From the NCBI GenBank assembly GCA_905182905.1, contig CAJJDH010000023.1, forward strand, positions 1-47,689: a stretch of DNA of 47,689 nt, written 5' to 3'. Below are positions 35,749 to 44,159 of this stretch, one piece after another. The stretch comes from a marine gamma proteobacterium HTCC2089 (GTDB lineage: Bacteria > Pseudomonadota > Gammaproteobacteria > Pseudomonadales > Azotimanducaceae). How positions within the stretch are numbered: position 1 is the first letter of the stretch; every line of letters begins with the position of its first letter. Below the pieces are notes generated by a model. It worked only from the letters and a program-made list of their open reading frames with translations, was not told where the DNA came from and made no database searches. The position numbers were made by a program, and so were the translations under genes.

Positions 35749-36324
35749 TTAAGAGGCTCTAAGCGCGTTGCCGTGCTCGCTTCGTAGAGTTTCCCACTCT
35801 AATTTCAGCCAAGGCGTGTAGTGGTCAGCATTGTCGACTAGAGCTTTTGCTAGCTTGGCGGGCGCAACCCAGCGGCAGGCGCTGATTTCTTCAGTGTTAA
35901 AAACGGGTTCGTCGTTTGTTTGCGCCACGTAAACCGAGCAAAGTTCCCGTTCGCTGCCAGAGTCACCAAACTGGGCTGAGTATTCAAATTTATATATGAA
36001 CTTGGCATCAACGGTGAGTCCGAGCTCCTGTTCGCTGCGTCGGATCACGGCGTCGGCAAGAGACTCACCAACCCGCGGATGCGAGCAACAAGAATTCGAC
36101 CAATAACCACCCCATAAACGCTTATTTTTTGCACGCTTTTGCAGCAAGATTTGACCCTTGCTGTTGAGGATAAAGAGGGAAAATGCTCTGTGTAGTTTGC
36201 CGTCTCCATTATGACAGGCTGCTTTATCAAGCTCGCCAATAGGCTGGTCTTCGCTGTTAACGAGGATCAGTAACTCTGCGTCGTCTGAAACGACTTCGGT
36301 TCTAGTTTGAATTTGTTCTGTCAT
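35749..36324 (-). CDS. idi: Isopentenyl-diphosphate delta-isomerase, type 1 (Nudix)
   Basis: Idi interconverts IPP and DMAPP for isoprenoid synthesis. ILQKRAKNKRLWGGYWSNSCCSHPRVGES contains the active-site Cys (in SNSCCSHP) and the Nudix-like segment DAVIRRSEQELGL holds metal-binding glutamates. FEYSAQFGDSGSERELCSVYVA and a C-terminal WLKLEWE complete the fold. I use ATG 36324, giving 191 residues. The frame continues to a TTG at 36405 through a tandem repeat, and that extension has no family match and overlaps an AT-rich promoter-like stretch. No clear ribosome site precedes the ATG, which is odd. It stands divergent from an alpha/beta hydrolase. Confidence 0.93.
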   Translation of the reverse strand: MTEQIQTRTEVVSDDAELLILVNSEDQPIGELDKAACHNGDGKLHRAFSLFILNSKGQILLQKRAKNKRLWGGYWSNSCCSHPRVGESLADAVIRRSEQELGLTVDAKFIYKFEYSAQFGDSGSERELCSVYVAQTNDEPVFNTEEISACRWVAPAKLAKALVDNADHYTPWLKLEWETLRSEHGNALRAS

Positions 36325-36360
36325 TGTTTGGTCTATTGTTTGGTCTTTTGTTTGGTCTTT
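36325..36360 (-). repeat. Three 12-bp tandem repeats directly before idi
   Basis: Read on the minus strand the unit is AAAGACCAAACA, twice exactly and once with ATAGACCAAACA, ending at the idi ATG. The run occupies the place where a ribosome site would be. If translated it would give repeated KDQT. Confidence 0.85.
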
Positions 36361-36513
36361 CGCTTTCGTCACCGAAGGGTTATTCGCTAGTACACTATTG
36401 TACAAATTTCTAGTGTAACGCTTTGTTGCGCTTTCGCCTAAGATATCTCGCTTCGTTGGGGTGGGCGTTTAGCGCATGTCTCACTTTTTTTGTAGTTCAT
36501 GAGAGTTTGAAAT

Positions 36514-37389
36514 ATGCCAGCTTTGCCAAAGCAAAAAACCCTTAGCCTGCCTGATGTCGATCTATGTGTGTTTGAGTGGGGTGTTCCCGGCGGGCAACAG
36601 GTGCTGTTAGTTCACGCGACAGGGTTTCATGCCCGCTGCTGGGATCAAGTAGTGGCTCAGTTGCCAGAAGATTGGCATATCTTTGCGTTAGACATGCGCG
36701 GGCATGGACGTTCGGGCAATGTTGAACCGTTTGCTTGGCCGCAGTTTGGCGATGACTTGCTTAAGGTTTGTGAAATGCTCGGTCTTCAAGATGCCATTGC
36801 AGTAGGTCATTCAATGGGTGGGCACTGCGTTGTACATGCTTGTGGTCATGGCGCCAAGTACTTCAAACATCTCGTGTTGGTAGATCCAGTTATTTTGTCT
36901 CCTGAGGCATTCAAGAATAGTACAAGGCATCAATTTGCTTCCGTTGACGAGCACCCGGTTGCCAGGCGTCGAAGTAATTTTGCCACCGTCACGGATATGC
37001 ACGATCGCTATGCGCTGCGCGATCCTTATGCGACTTGGGATGCCAAAGTATTTGCTGATTATTGCGAATTTGGCCTAGTGCCCTCTAGCAATGGTGCCGG
37101 ACTAGAGCTGGCCTGCCCTGCAAAAGTGGAGGCATCTATTTATATGGCTGACTTCGATATAAATTTATATGCATTGATTCCAACTATTGAAAAACCGGTG
37201 GTGGTATTGCGTGCTCTGCCGCGTGATGCGTCCAGCCAAGAGGTGGATTTTTCAGCGTCACCCACTTGGCCTGAGCTGGCTGATCAATTTCAGCGTGGAC
37301 AAGATGTGCTATTGCCGGAGTTGAGTCATTTTATTCCTATGCAAGATCCAAGTTTGGTGGCAGATTTTATCAAGGCAGGGGCAACCTAA
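36514..37389 (+). CDS. Alpha/beta hydrolase
   Basis: This 291-residue hydrolase has the expected alpha/beta fold elements. VLLVHATGFHARCWDQV holds the oxyanion-hole loop and FALDMRGHGRSG follows it. The nucleophile Ser is S100 in VGHSMGGHC. Near the C-terminus LSHFIPMQDPSLV supplies the catalytic His. No subfamily can be assigned; esterase or carbon-carbon hydrolase activity is typical. ATG 36514 has only a weak GAG upstream. The LLM oxidoreductase begins 90 bases after its stop on the same strand, so they may form one unit, with a terminator after the second gene. Confidence 0.88.
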   Translation: MPALPKQKTLSLPDVDLCVFEWGVPGGQQVLLVHATGFHARCWDQVVAQLPEDWHIFALDMRGHGRSGNVEPFAWPQFGDDLLKVCEMLGLQDAIAVGHSMGGHCVVHACGHGAKYFKHLVLVDPVILSPEAFKNSTRHQFASVDEHPVARRRSNFATVTDMHDRYALRDPYATWDAKVFADYCEFGLVPSSNGAGLELACPAKVEASIYMADFDINLYALIPTIEKPVVVLRALPRDASSQEVDFSASPTWPELADQFQRGQDVLLPELSHFIPMQDPSLVADFIKAGAT

Positions 37390-37479
37390 GCCGCAATGCA
37401 AACGAACGTTATGTAGTCTTTACCTTAGGGTACGCATTGGCCCAGACTGGAAATTGATTAACCTTTGGGAGAGGGAGCA

Positions 37480-38331
37480 ATGAAAATTAGTGTCGCGATG
37501 GCGTTTAACGAAAGGACGCCAGTAGAGTTCATTAGAGATGCAGTGCAGTTGGTGGAAGCCAAGGGAGTCCACGGTATTTGGGTCCCAGAGCATGTGCTGT
37601 TTTATCCAGAGTATGCATCTACATATCCCTATGCAGATGACGGGCGTATTCCTGGCAATCCTGAAGGTCTTTTGGATCCCTTTACTGCGTTAACCTTTAT
37701 CGCAGCCCACACCACCCGGGTGCGGTTAGGCACTGGCATATGTTTGGTGCCACAACGCCAGCCTGTGTACACGGCTAAAATGGTCGCTGATTTAGACTTT
37801 CTCTCCGGCGGGCGGGTGGACTTTGGTGTAGGTATTGGTTGGCTTAAGGAAGAGTTTGATAGCTTGGGTATGGATTTTTCCACCAGAGCATCCAGAACTG
37901 AAGAATATATAATGGTCATGCGGGCATTGTGGTCTGAGGGTATTACAGAGTTCTCAGGCAAAACCGTTGAATTAGCGCCTTGCCACTTTAATCCCAAGCC
38001 TGTGCAGAAACCTTATCCGCCAATTATCTTTGGCGGCGAGTCTGATCCTGCGTTGCGCCGCGTTGCGCGCATGGGGGACGGGTGGTATGGCTATGATTTG
38101 ACACCTGAAGCATTAGTTGAGCGTTTGCCAGGACTAGATGCTGCTTTGGCTGCCAGTGGGCGTTCGCGAAGCGACATTCAGCTTATTGTTGGACCAAATC
38201 GCCATCCGGTAAATGCTGAAACTATTGCCGCCTATGCCGCAGCCGGTACCGACCAATTGGTTGTGCCTGTTTTTGCGGGGTCTATAGACAAACTGGCAAG
38301 TCGTTTAGATGTATTGATGTCTAATCAGTAG
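37480..38331 (+). CDS. LLM-class F420-dependent oxidoreductase
   Basis: This 283-residue TIM-barrel protein belongs to the luciferase-like monooxygenase superfamily, close to the F420-dependent TIGR03619-type group. Typical segments are VEAKGVHGIWVPEHVLFYP, FIAAHTTRVRLGTGICLVPQRQPVYTAKMVADLDFLSGGRVDFGVGIGW and the late GGESDPALRRVARMGDGWYGY. The cofactor could be F420 or FMN, and the substrate is unknown. GAGGGAG (37471-37477) just before ATG 37480 sets the start; the longer frame from 37465 is not needed. A second member of the same group is at 39974 on the opposite strand. Confidence 0.88.
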   Translation: MKISVAMAFNERTPVEFIRDAVQLVEAKGVHGIWVPEHVLFYPEYASTYPYADDGRIPGNPEGLLDPFTALTFIAAHTTRVRLGTGICLVPQRQPVYTAKMVADLDFLSGGRVDFGVGIGWLKEEFDSLGMDFSTRASRTEEYIMVMRALWSEGITEFSGKTVELAPCHFNPKPVQKPYPPIIFGGESDPALRRVARMGDGWYGYDLTPEALVERLPGLDAALAASGRSRSDIQLIVGPNRHPVNAETIAAYAAAGTDQLVVPVFAGSIDKLASRLDVLMSNQ

Positions 38332-38378
38332 GCGGATTTGAGAGGCCAACTTAATCAGTTGCTTCATTGGTGGTGAGA

Positions 38379-38447
38379 GGGGTTGAGTAAAACTTAACCC
38401 CGTATTCTTTGATCCTTCAGCACAGTATTGCGCTGAGGCGATTTTTT
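38379..38447 (+). terminator. Double hairpin terminator after the LLM gene
   Basis: First hairpin: GGGGTTGAG (38379-38387) with CTTAACCCC (38393-38401), one G-T pair. Second hairpin: CTTCAGC (38415-38421) with GCTGAGG (38432-38438), followed by six T (38442-38447). The second is the better terminator. Confidence 0.65.
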
Positions 38448-38486
38448 GCCTAGGTCTTCAACTCTTTTAATTTATTGGATTTGACT

Positions 38487-39860
38487 ATGACGCGTTTTAA
38501 TTTGTTGCATCGAAAGCCTCTTTTTATTTCAACCGCTGTTACTGTAGCTAAAACTCTGACCTTTGCAGGAGTACTTTTCATGAGTTCGGCCCCAAGCAAT
38601 GCCCAAGTTAATCGCATAGATATTATTCGTCCCGATGCACCTAGCCTCGCTGCCTACGGAGACTACGATATCGGTGTGCGCACGTTAACGTTGGTGGACC
38701 CCGGACGCGTAGACATACTCAATACTCAAGCTGGTGCCGAGGCCGCAATTTATGACCGCAAGTTAACTGTGGAAGTTTGGTATCCGGGTAAGCTCGAGAC
38801 TGGACAGTCACGTGGCGGCGAATATCAAGCGATTACCCGCAACCCGGAGATCATTGCGACACTTTCAGGGCAGGCGGTGCGTGATACAGCACCTGACACA
38901 CCGGCTGCAGCAAAAGGTGCGTTCCCATTGGTTGTTATCTCCCATGGCTATCCAGGTAACCGTTACCTGTTGAGTCACCTAGGTGAGAACCTCGCCAGCA
39001 AGGGTTTTGTTGTGGTGTCTATTGACCATGCAGACAGTACCTATGACGACATGCAGGCATTTTCCAGTACTTTGTATAACCGGCCCCTAGATCAGCGTTT
39101 CGTCATCGAAAGCATGGCGGAGTTGTCTGCTGATACGAATAGCTTCCTTGCTGGCATGCTTGATGCCAACAATACTGGTGTGGTCGGTTACTCTATGGGT
39201 GGTTATGGACTGGTGAATAATCTCGGCGGTGGCTATAGCGATGAGGTAGTGCCGTCCTATATGGCACCACCCAATGAGCTGCTAGCACTGCACGCGGCAA
39301 GTAATCCTGAGTACCGGAGCAATCTTGATTCGCGTATTAAGGCTGGCTTTGCCATTGCACCGTGGGGTATGGAGCGAGGGGTCTGGCGCGAGCAAGACTT
39401 AGCAGGAATAGAAGTGCCAACGTTTTATCTTGCCGGCGACGCAGATACAGTCTCGGGCTACGAAAACGGTGTGCGTGCGATGTACAAGGCAGCTGTGAAT
39501 AGCGATCGCTATCTGCTCACTTATAAGAATGCAGGCCATAATGCTGGCGCACCCTATCCGGCGCCGCGTGAAATCCTAGACAGTGCAACTGGCGAAGGCG
39601 CAGATCATTACACCGATCCCGTATGGGATAACGTGCGTATGAACAATGTGATGGATCATTTTGCTACTGCGTATTTTAACTTTCACCTGAAGGGTGACAT
39701 GTCGATGTTGGAGTTTTTGGATGTTTATCCAGACGGCGCTGAAGCAACTTACTCAGTGACGGATGGTGTCCCAAGTAAGGCGCATAACTATTGGCCTGGA
39801 TTTGCAGAGGGCTCGGCGGTGGGATTTAAGCTCGAGAAACTTGAGCGCGGTCAACGCTAG
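38487..39860 (+). CDS. Exported alpha/beta hydrolase (PAF-acetylhydrolase/dienelactone-hydrolase-like)
   Basis: This 457-residue protein has a signal peptide ending near SNAQ, so it is predicted to be periplasmic or secreted. VEVWYPG followed by FPLVVISHGYPGNRYLLSHLGENLASKGFVVVSIDH is the layout of PAF-acetylhydrolase-like enzymes. The nucleophile S236 is in GYSMGGYG, an Asp lies in YLAGDADTVSG and the His is in NAGHNAG. It probably cleaves small esters; the natural substrate is unknown. The in-frame TTG at 38475 is dismissed in favour of ATG 38487, the natural start of the signal peptide. A hairpin follows at 39871-39893. Confidence 0.85.
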   Translation: MTRFNLLHRKPLFISTAVTVAKTLTFAGVLFMSSAPSNAQVNRIDIIRPDAPSLAAYGDYDIGVRTLTLVDPGRVDILNTQAGAEAAIYDRKLTVEVWYPGKLETGQSRGGEYQAITRNPEIIATLSGQAVRDTAPDTPAAAKGAFPLVVISHGYPGNRYLLSHLGENLASKGFVVVSIDHADSTYDDMQAFSSTLYNRPLDQRFVIESMAELSADTNSFLAGMLDANNTGVVGYSMGGYGLVNNLGGGYSDEVVPSYMAPPNELLALHAASNPEYRSNLDSRIKAGFAIAPWGMERGVWREQDLAGIEVPTFYLAGDADTVSGYENGVRAMYKAAVNSDRYLLTYKNAGHNAGAPYPAPREILDSATGEGADHYTDPVWDNVRMNNVMDHFATAYFNFHLKGDMSMLEFLDVYPDGAEATYSVTDGVPSKAHNYWPGFAEGSAVGFKLEKLERGQR

Positions 39861-39870
39861 TGGCTAATGT

Positions 39871-39893
39871 CCGTGGAGTATCTTTCTCCACGG
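39871..39893. terminator. Hairpin between convergent hydrolase and LLM genes
   Basis: CCGTGGAG pairs with CTCCACGG around a seven-base loop, 11 bases after the hydrolase stop. It has no T-run, so Rho-independent action is doubtful. Confidence 0.5.
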
Positions 39894-39973
39894 CTGGGTT
39901 CACGTCGACGTTCACAGCAGCGGTTGCGCTGACAGCATTGCTTAGAGTTATTTCTAGGAATCCATTCTAAGCA

Positions 39974-40852
39974 CTATTCCTGCAGAGCGCGTTGGTACTC
40001 TTCAATGCGTTTGAGGTGACCATCCACATTAGTCTCGCCGGCATTATGAGTGGCTACCGCTAAATGCGTACAACCCATACTTTGCCAGGCTTTGGCGTGT
40101 TTGACCCAACGGTCCGCATCGCCGCCCGCATATTGCGCTTGGGCTTGTATACCGAAACCGTCAAAGCTCATACCAACGTCCTCTCGCTTTGCCTTTATGT
40201 GATCTAGGCATGCTTGGGCTTTCTCATTTGCGCCCATTAAGGGGATCCATCCATCGCCTAGCCTAGCGGTACGATCAAGCAGCGCTGGCGCTGACCCGCC
40301 AAACCAAACGGGGATTGGCTTGCTTGGGCGCGGGTTAATACTGGCTTTATCAATACGATGATATTCACCGGTGTAGTCAATTGAATCCTCATTCCATAGC
40401 TTGCGCATAACTTCTACTTGCTCCGTCTGGCGACGGCCGCGGTTGGTGAAGGTTTCGTTAAGGCCGGTGTATTCAACTTGGTTCCAACCCACACCAACAC
40501 CTAGGCGAAAGCGGTTGTTTGATAATAGTGCTACTTGGGCCGCTTGCTTAGCCACCAGCACGGTTTGCCTTTGCGGCAAAATCATAACCGTGGTGATCAT
40601 TTCCAATTTTTCAGTCACGCCCGCGATAAATGCGAAGGTGGTGAGGGGTTCGTGAAAAGCCACATCCTTGTCGTAAGGCCCGCGAAAACCGCCTTCTCTG
40701 TCCGGATCTGCACCTAATACATGATCGTAAATAAGCAGGTGACTTATGCCCAATGCTTCGACCCCTTGGGCGTACGCTTTGATTGCGCTGGGGTCTGTGC
40801 CTATTTCGTTGTGGGGAAATACCGCACCGATTTGCATATCTTTCAGATCCAT
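39974..40852 (-). CDS. LLM-class F420-dependent oxidoreductase
   Basis: This is the second luciferase-like TIM-barrel enzyme in the window (292 residues), of the same TIGR03619-type group as the one at 37480. MQIGAVFPHNEIG, FAFIAGVTEKLEMITTVMILPQRQTVLVAKQAAQVALLSNNRFRLGVGVGWNQVEY and WFGGSAPALLDRTARLGDGWIPL line up with it segment by segment. The two proteins are nevertheless clearly diverged, so this is not a recent duplication. Cofactor F420 or FMN; substrate unknown. A purine-rich ribosome site (AGGAGAGGAAG) precedes ATG 40852; an internal ATG five codons on is also possible. It is divergent from ileS. Confidence 0.88.
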   Translation of the reverse strand: MDLKDMQIGAVFPHNEIGTDPSAIKAYAQGVEALGISHLLIYDHVLGADPDREGGFRGPYDKDVAFHEPLTTFAFIAGVTEKLEMITTVMILPQRQTVLVAKQAAQVALLSNNRFRLGVGVGWNQVEYTGLNETFTNRGRRQTEQVEVMRKLWNEDSIDYTGEYHRIDKASINPRPSKPIPVWFGGSAPALLDRTARLGDGWIPLMGANEKAQACLDHIKAKREDVGMSFDGFGIQAQAQYAGGDADRWVKHAKAWQSMGCTHLAVATHNAGETNVDGHLKRIEEYQRALQE

Positions 40853-40904
40853 CTATTTCTTCCTCTCCTGTAAGGCTTAAAAGGCTATCCTTTTCCTCAT
40901 CAAG

Positions 40905-40937
40905 TTGACAGCATCCTGCGGCCAAAATAGGTACTAT
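40905..40937 (+). promoter_or_regulatory. Possible ileS promoter
   Basis: A perfect -35 TTGACA (40905-40910) lies upstream of TACTAT (40932-40937), but the 21-base spacer is too long for a standard promoter. Weak support. Confidence 0.25.
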
Positions 40938-40970
40938 AAGCGCCGAATTTCAGCCACAGAATATCTATAC

Positions 40971-43900
40971 ATGTCCGAGTCATCTGATAGCGCCCAATTC
41001 TCCTTTGTTGAGATGGAACACGACATTCTCAAATTTTGGGAAGATACCGGGGCATTTCAAAAATCCCTCAACAATACTAAAGGTAAAAAGCCGTACATTT
41101 TTTACGATGGTCCGCCGTTTGCCACGGGCTTACCGCATCACGGTCACCTTGTAGCCAGTACCATAAAAGACATAGTGCCGCGTTACTGGACCATGAAGGG
41201 TCGCTACGTCATGCGACGTTTTGGTTGGGATTGCCATGGTTTACCTATTGAGCATGAGATAGACAAACAGCTGGGTTTGTCCGCTCAGGAAGCGGTAGAA
41301 AAACTCGGTGTTGCTGGTTACAACGACGAATGCCGCGGTATTGTGCAACGGTACGTTGGCGAGTGGCGCAATACCATTACCCGTATTGGTCGCTGGATTG
41401 ATTTTGATAATGACTACAAAACCATGGACGTTTGGTACATGGAGTCTTTGTGGTGGGTGTTTAAGCAGCTTTGGGATAAAGGGCTGATTTATCAAGGTGT
41501 GAAGGTCATGCCTATTTCTACCGCGCTCGGCACGCCCTTGGCTAACTTTGAAGCCACGTCTAATTATCAGGATGTACAGGATCCGGCTGTGACAGTACTG
41601 CTGAAGTTACTTGATGAAGACGCACATTTAGCTATTTGGACCACTACGCCATGGACGCTGCCGTCTAATCTAGCGGTATGTGTCGGCGCTGATATTGAGT
41701 ATTCCTTGGTCGTTGATCCTGCAACCGGAGAAAAGATTTATTTGGCAACCGAGCGGTTGTCGCACTATCAGGGTGACGGCGAGTTTGAGGTGGTGAAAAC
41801 CGTTCAAGGCGCTGAGTTAGTAGGCCTGAAATACGCACCTATCTTTGATTACTTTGCAGATATGCGAGATCAGGGTGCTTTTGTTGTTGTCAGCGATGGC
41901 TACGTGAGCACTGAAAGTGGGACAGGACTTGTGCATCAAGCACCGGCATTTGGTGAGGACGATAACCGGGTGTTACGTGCTAACGGCATTGAAGCGTTTG
42001 TCTGCCCAGTAACTATTCATGGTGAATTTACGGATGAGGTGCCCGAATTTGCTGGGCAATATGTCAAGGCCGCGGATAAAGAGATCATCACCAAACTCAA
42101 GGCGCAAGGTGTGCTTTATCGCCAAGAGGTAATTCAGCACAGCTACCCGTATTGCTACCGCTCCGATACGCCGTTGATCTATCGCGCAATTCCTTCTTGG
42201 TATGTGGAAGTGACCTCTATCAAGGATAAGTTGCTCAAGGCTAATGAGCAGATCAACTGGGTGCCTGGTCACATTAAGGAAGGCCGGTTTGGAAACTGGT
42301 TGGAAGGTTCCATTGACTGGTCAATATCGCGTAACCGAGTTTGGGGTACACCCTTACCGGTATGGATTAACGATGTTTCGGATAAAGCTCTGTGCATAGG
42401 TTCTATTGAAGAGTTAGAACAATACTCTGGCGTCAAGGTAGATGACTTGCACCGCGAGCATGTAGATGGACTGACCTTTAGCGTTGCTGGTGAAGAGGGT
42501 ACTTATCGTCGTATTGAGGAGGTCCTAGATTGCTGGTTTGAGTCTGGTTCCATGCCTTACGCTCAATTGCATTACCCCTTTGAGAATAAGGAAGTATTTG
42601 AAGCGGGTTTCCCAGCTGAATTTATTGCCGAGGGCTTAGACCAAACCCGTGGGTGGTTCTATACATTAACCGTATTGGCAGCCGCACTGCATGACAAGCC
42701 TGCATTTAGAAATGTCATTGTTAACGGCATGGTCATGGCTGAAGACGGCAAAAAAATGTCAAAAAGCCTGCGCAACTACACGCCCCCAGATGATCTGATG
42801 GAAGCCTACGGAGCAGACGCTTTGCGCCTGTACTGTATTAACTCAGGTTTAGTGCGCGGCGAAGAGCAGCGTTTTGCAGATGCGGGTGTACGGGATATGG
42901 TGCGCCGGGCATTACTGCCTTGGTACAACGCGTTTTCCTTTCTGCGCACATACGCTGCAATAGACGGCTGGTCACCCGATAAAGGGCTGCATTTTGGTGA
43001 TAACGTTTTGGATCAATGGATTCAATCTCGTTTACAAACGCTGAAGAGCAATATCGCTGAGGAAATGGAAGGCTATAAGCTCTACAACGTTGTGCCGCAA
43101 TTATTTGCGTTTATTGAAGATTTAACTAATTGGTACATTCGCCTGAATCGCGGTCGTTTCTGGGGTGAAGAAATCACCGCTGATAAGATTGCCGCCTACA
43201 GTACGCTTTACGAAGTGTTGCTCGAGCTGGCTCAGGTCATGGCACCATTCACGCCGTTTATTTCTGAGCATTTATTCCAGTCCTTAGAGCGCTTGGCGGG
43301 ACGAGCGCCAAGCCCAGAGTCGGTGCACTTGTGTGACTACCCGATGGCAGACGAACAAAAGGTCAAACCCACTCTAGAAGTTGCCGTTGACCGAATGCAG
43401 CAGGTGATTTTGCTTGGGCGACAAAAGCGCGAGGAAGTCAAAATTGGCCTGCGCACGCCTTTAGCAAGTTTGACCATCATTAATCGTGATGAAGCATTGT
43501 TAGACGACATGCGTTTGCTTGAAAGCTATGTACGCGATGAGCTGAATGTGCAACAGGTACATTACTCTGCGAATGAGTCCGACTACATCGAGTTGCAGGC
43601 CAAGGCCAATTTTCCAATGTTGGGCAAACGTCTTGGTAAACGCATGAAGGCATTTGCTGCACAGATTAGTGCACTGTCTCCAGATGATATTTCTACATTG
43701 CAGGCCCAAGGCAGTATTAGCCTTGAAGCTAATGGCGATACGGAAGTCTTTAGTAATGAAGAGATCCAAGTTCAGCAGCAAGCTAAGCCGGGTACCAATA
43801 CGGTATCAAACAGTCAGATTAGCTTGGATCTAGATTGCACGTTGACCCCAGAGTTAATCCGCGGTGGCTATGCGCGTGAGGTGGTTAACCGTATTCAGCG

Positions 43901-44117
43901 TGGTCGTAAAGACAGTGGTTTTGCCGTCACAGACCGCATCACCGTAATCTACTTTGCAGAGGGCGATTTAGCTCAGGCTATTGAAGAGCATCAGGATTAT
44001 ATTATGCGCGAAACACTGTGCTTGGATTTACAGAAGGCTTGGGTTGCTCAGCCAAATGTGGCGGAGATAGATGGTGCAACGATGAGTTACGAAATGAAGC
44101 AAGTGAGCACGATCTAG
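40971..44117 (+). CDS. ileS: Isoleucyl-tRNA synthetase, type 2 (eukaryote-like)
   Basis: IleRS charges tRNA-Ile with isoleucine and edits valine. The class I HxGH signature is H56-H59 in FATGLPHHGHLVAST, and KMSKS is at about 595-599. Type 2 character is shown by GPPFATGLPHHGH, where the E. coli-type enzyme has a PPYANGxxHIGH form, and by the absence of the C-terminal zinc-finger cysteines of type 1. Its 1048 residues fit IleS2. Type 2 enzymes are known for low sensitivity to mupirocin. I chose ATG 40971 because the family begins there; the upstream in-frame ATG (40905) covers a TTGACA promoter-like element. The stop is 42 bases before the Rieske gene. Confidence 0.95.
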   Translation: MSESSDSAQFSFVEMEHDILKFWEDTGAFQKSLNNTKGKKPYIFYDGPPFATGLPHHGHLVASTIKDIVPRYWTMKGRYVMRRFGWDCHGLPIEHEIDKQLGLSAQEAVEKLGVAGYNDECRGIVQRYVGEWRNTITRIGRWIDFDNDYKTMDVWYMESLWWVFKQLWDKGLIYQGVKVMPISTALGTPLANFEATSNYQDVQDPAVTVLLKLLDEDAHLAIWTTTPWTLPSNLAVCVGADIEYSLVVDPATGEKIYLATERLSHYQGDGEFEVVKTVQGAELVGLKYAPIFDYFADMRDQGAFVVVSDGYVSTESGTGLVHQAPAFGEDDNRVLRANGIEAFVCPVTIHGEFTDEVPEFAGQYVKAADKEIITKLKAQGVLYRQEVIQHSYPYCYRSDTPLIYRAIPSWYVEVTSIKDKLLKANEQINWVPGHIKEGRFGNWLEGSIDWSISRNRVWGTPLPVWINDVSDKALCIGSIEELEQYSGVKVDDLHREHVDGLTFSVAGEEGTYRRIEEVLDCWFESGSMPYAQLHYPFENKEVFEAGFPAEFIAEGLDQTRGWFYTLTVLAAALHDKPAFRNVIVNGMVMAEDGKKMSKSLRNYTPPDDLMEAYGADALRLYCINSGLVRGEEQRFADAGVRDMVRRALLPWYNAFSFLRTYAAIDGWSPDKGLHFGDNVLDQWIQSRLQTLKSNIAEEMEGYKLYNVVPQLFAFIEDLTNWYIRLNRGRFWGEEITADKIAAYSTLYEVLLELAQVMAPFTPFISEHLFQSLERLAGRAPSPESVHLCDYPMADEQKVKPTLEVAVDRMQQVILLGRQKREEVKIGLRTPLASLTIINRDEALLDDMRLLESYVRDELNVQQVHYSANESDYIELQAKANFPMLGKRLGKRMKAFAAQISALSPDDISTLQAQGSISLEANGDTEVFSNEEIQVQQQAKPGTNTVSNSQISLDLDCTLTPELIRGGYAREVVNRIQRGRKDSGFAVTDRITVIYFAEGDLAQAIEEHQDYIMRETLCLDLQKAWVAQPNVAEIDGATMSYEMKQVSTI

Positions 44118-44159
44118 AATGCTCTGGTTGCAGCGGATAAATATGATTGAAGGTAAGTC

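Noticed and set aside
40905-40970. Upstream ATG extension of ileS
   Set aside because: The added residues have no family match and cover a TTGACA promoter-like element; ATG 40971 matches the family start.
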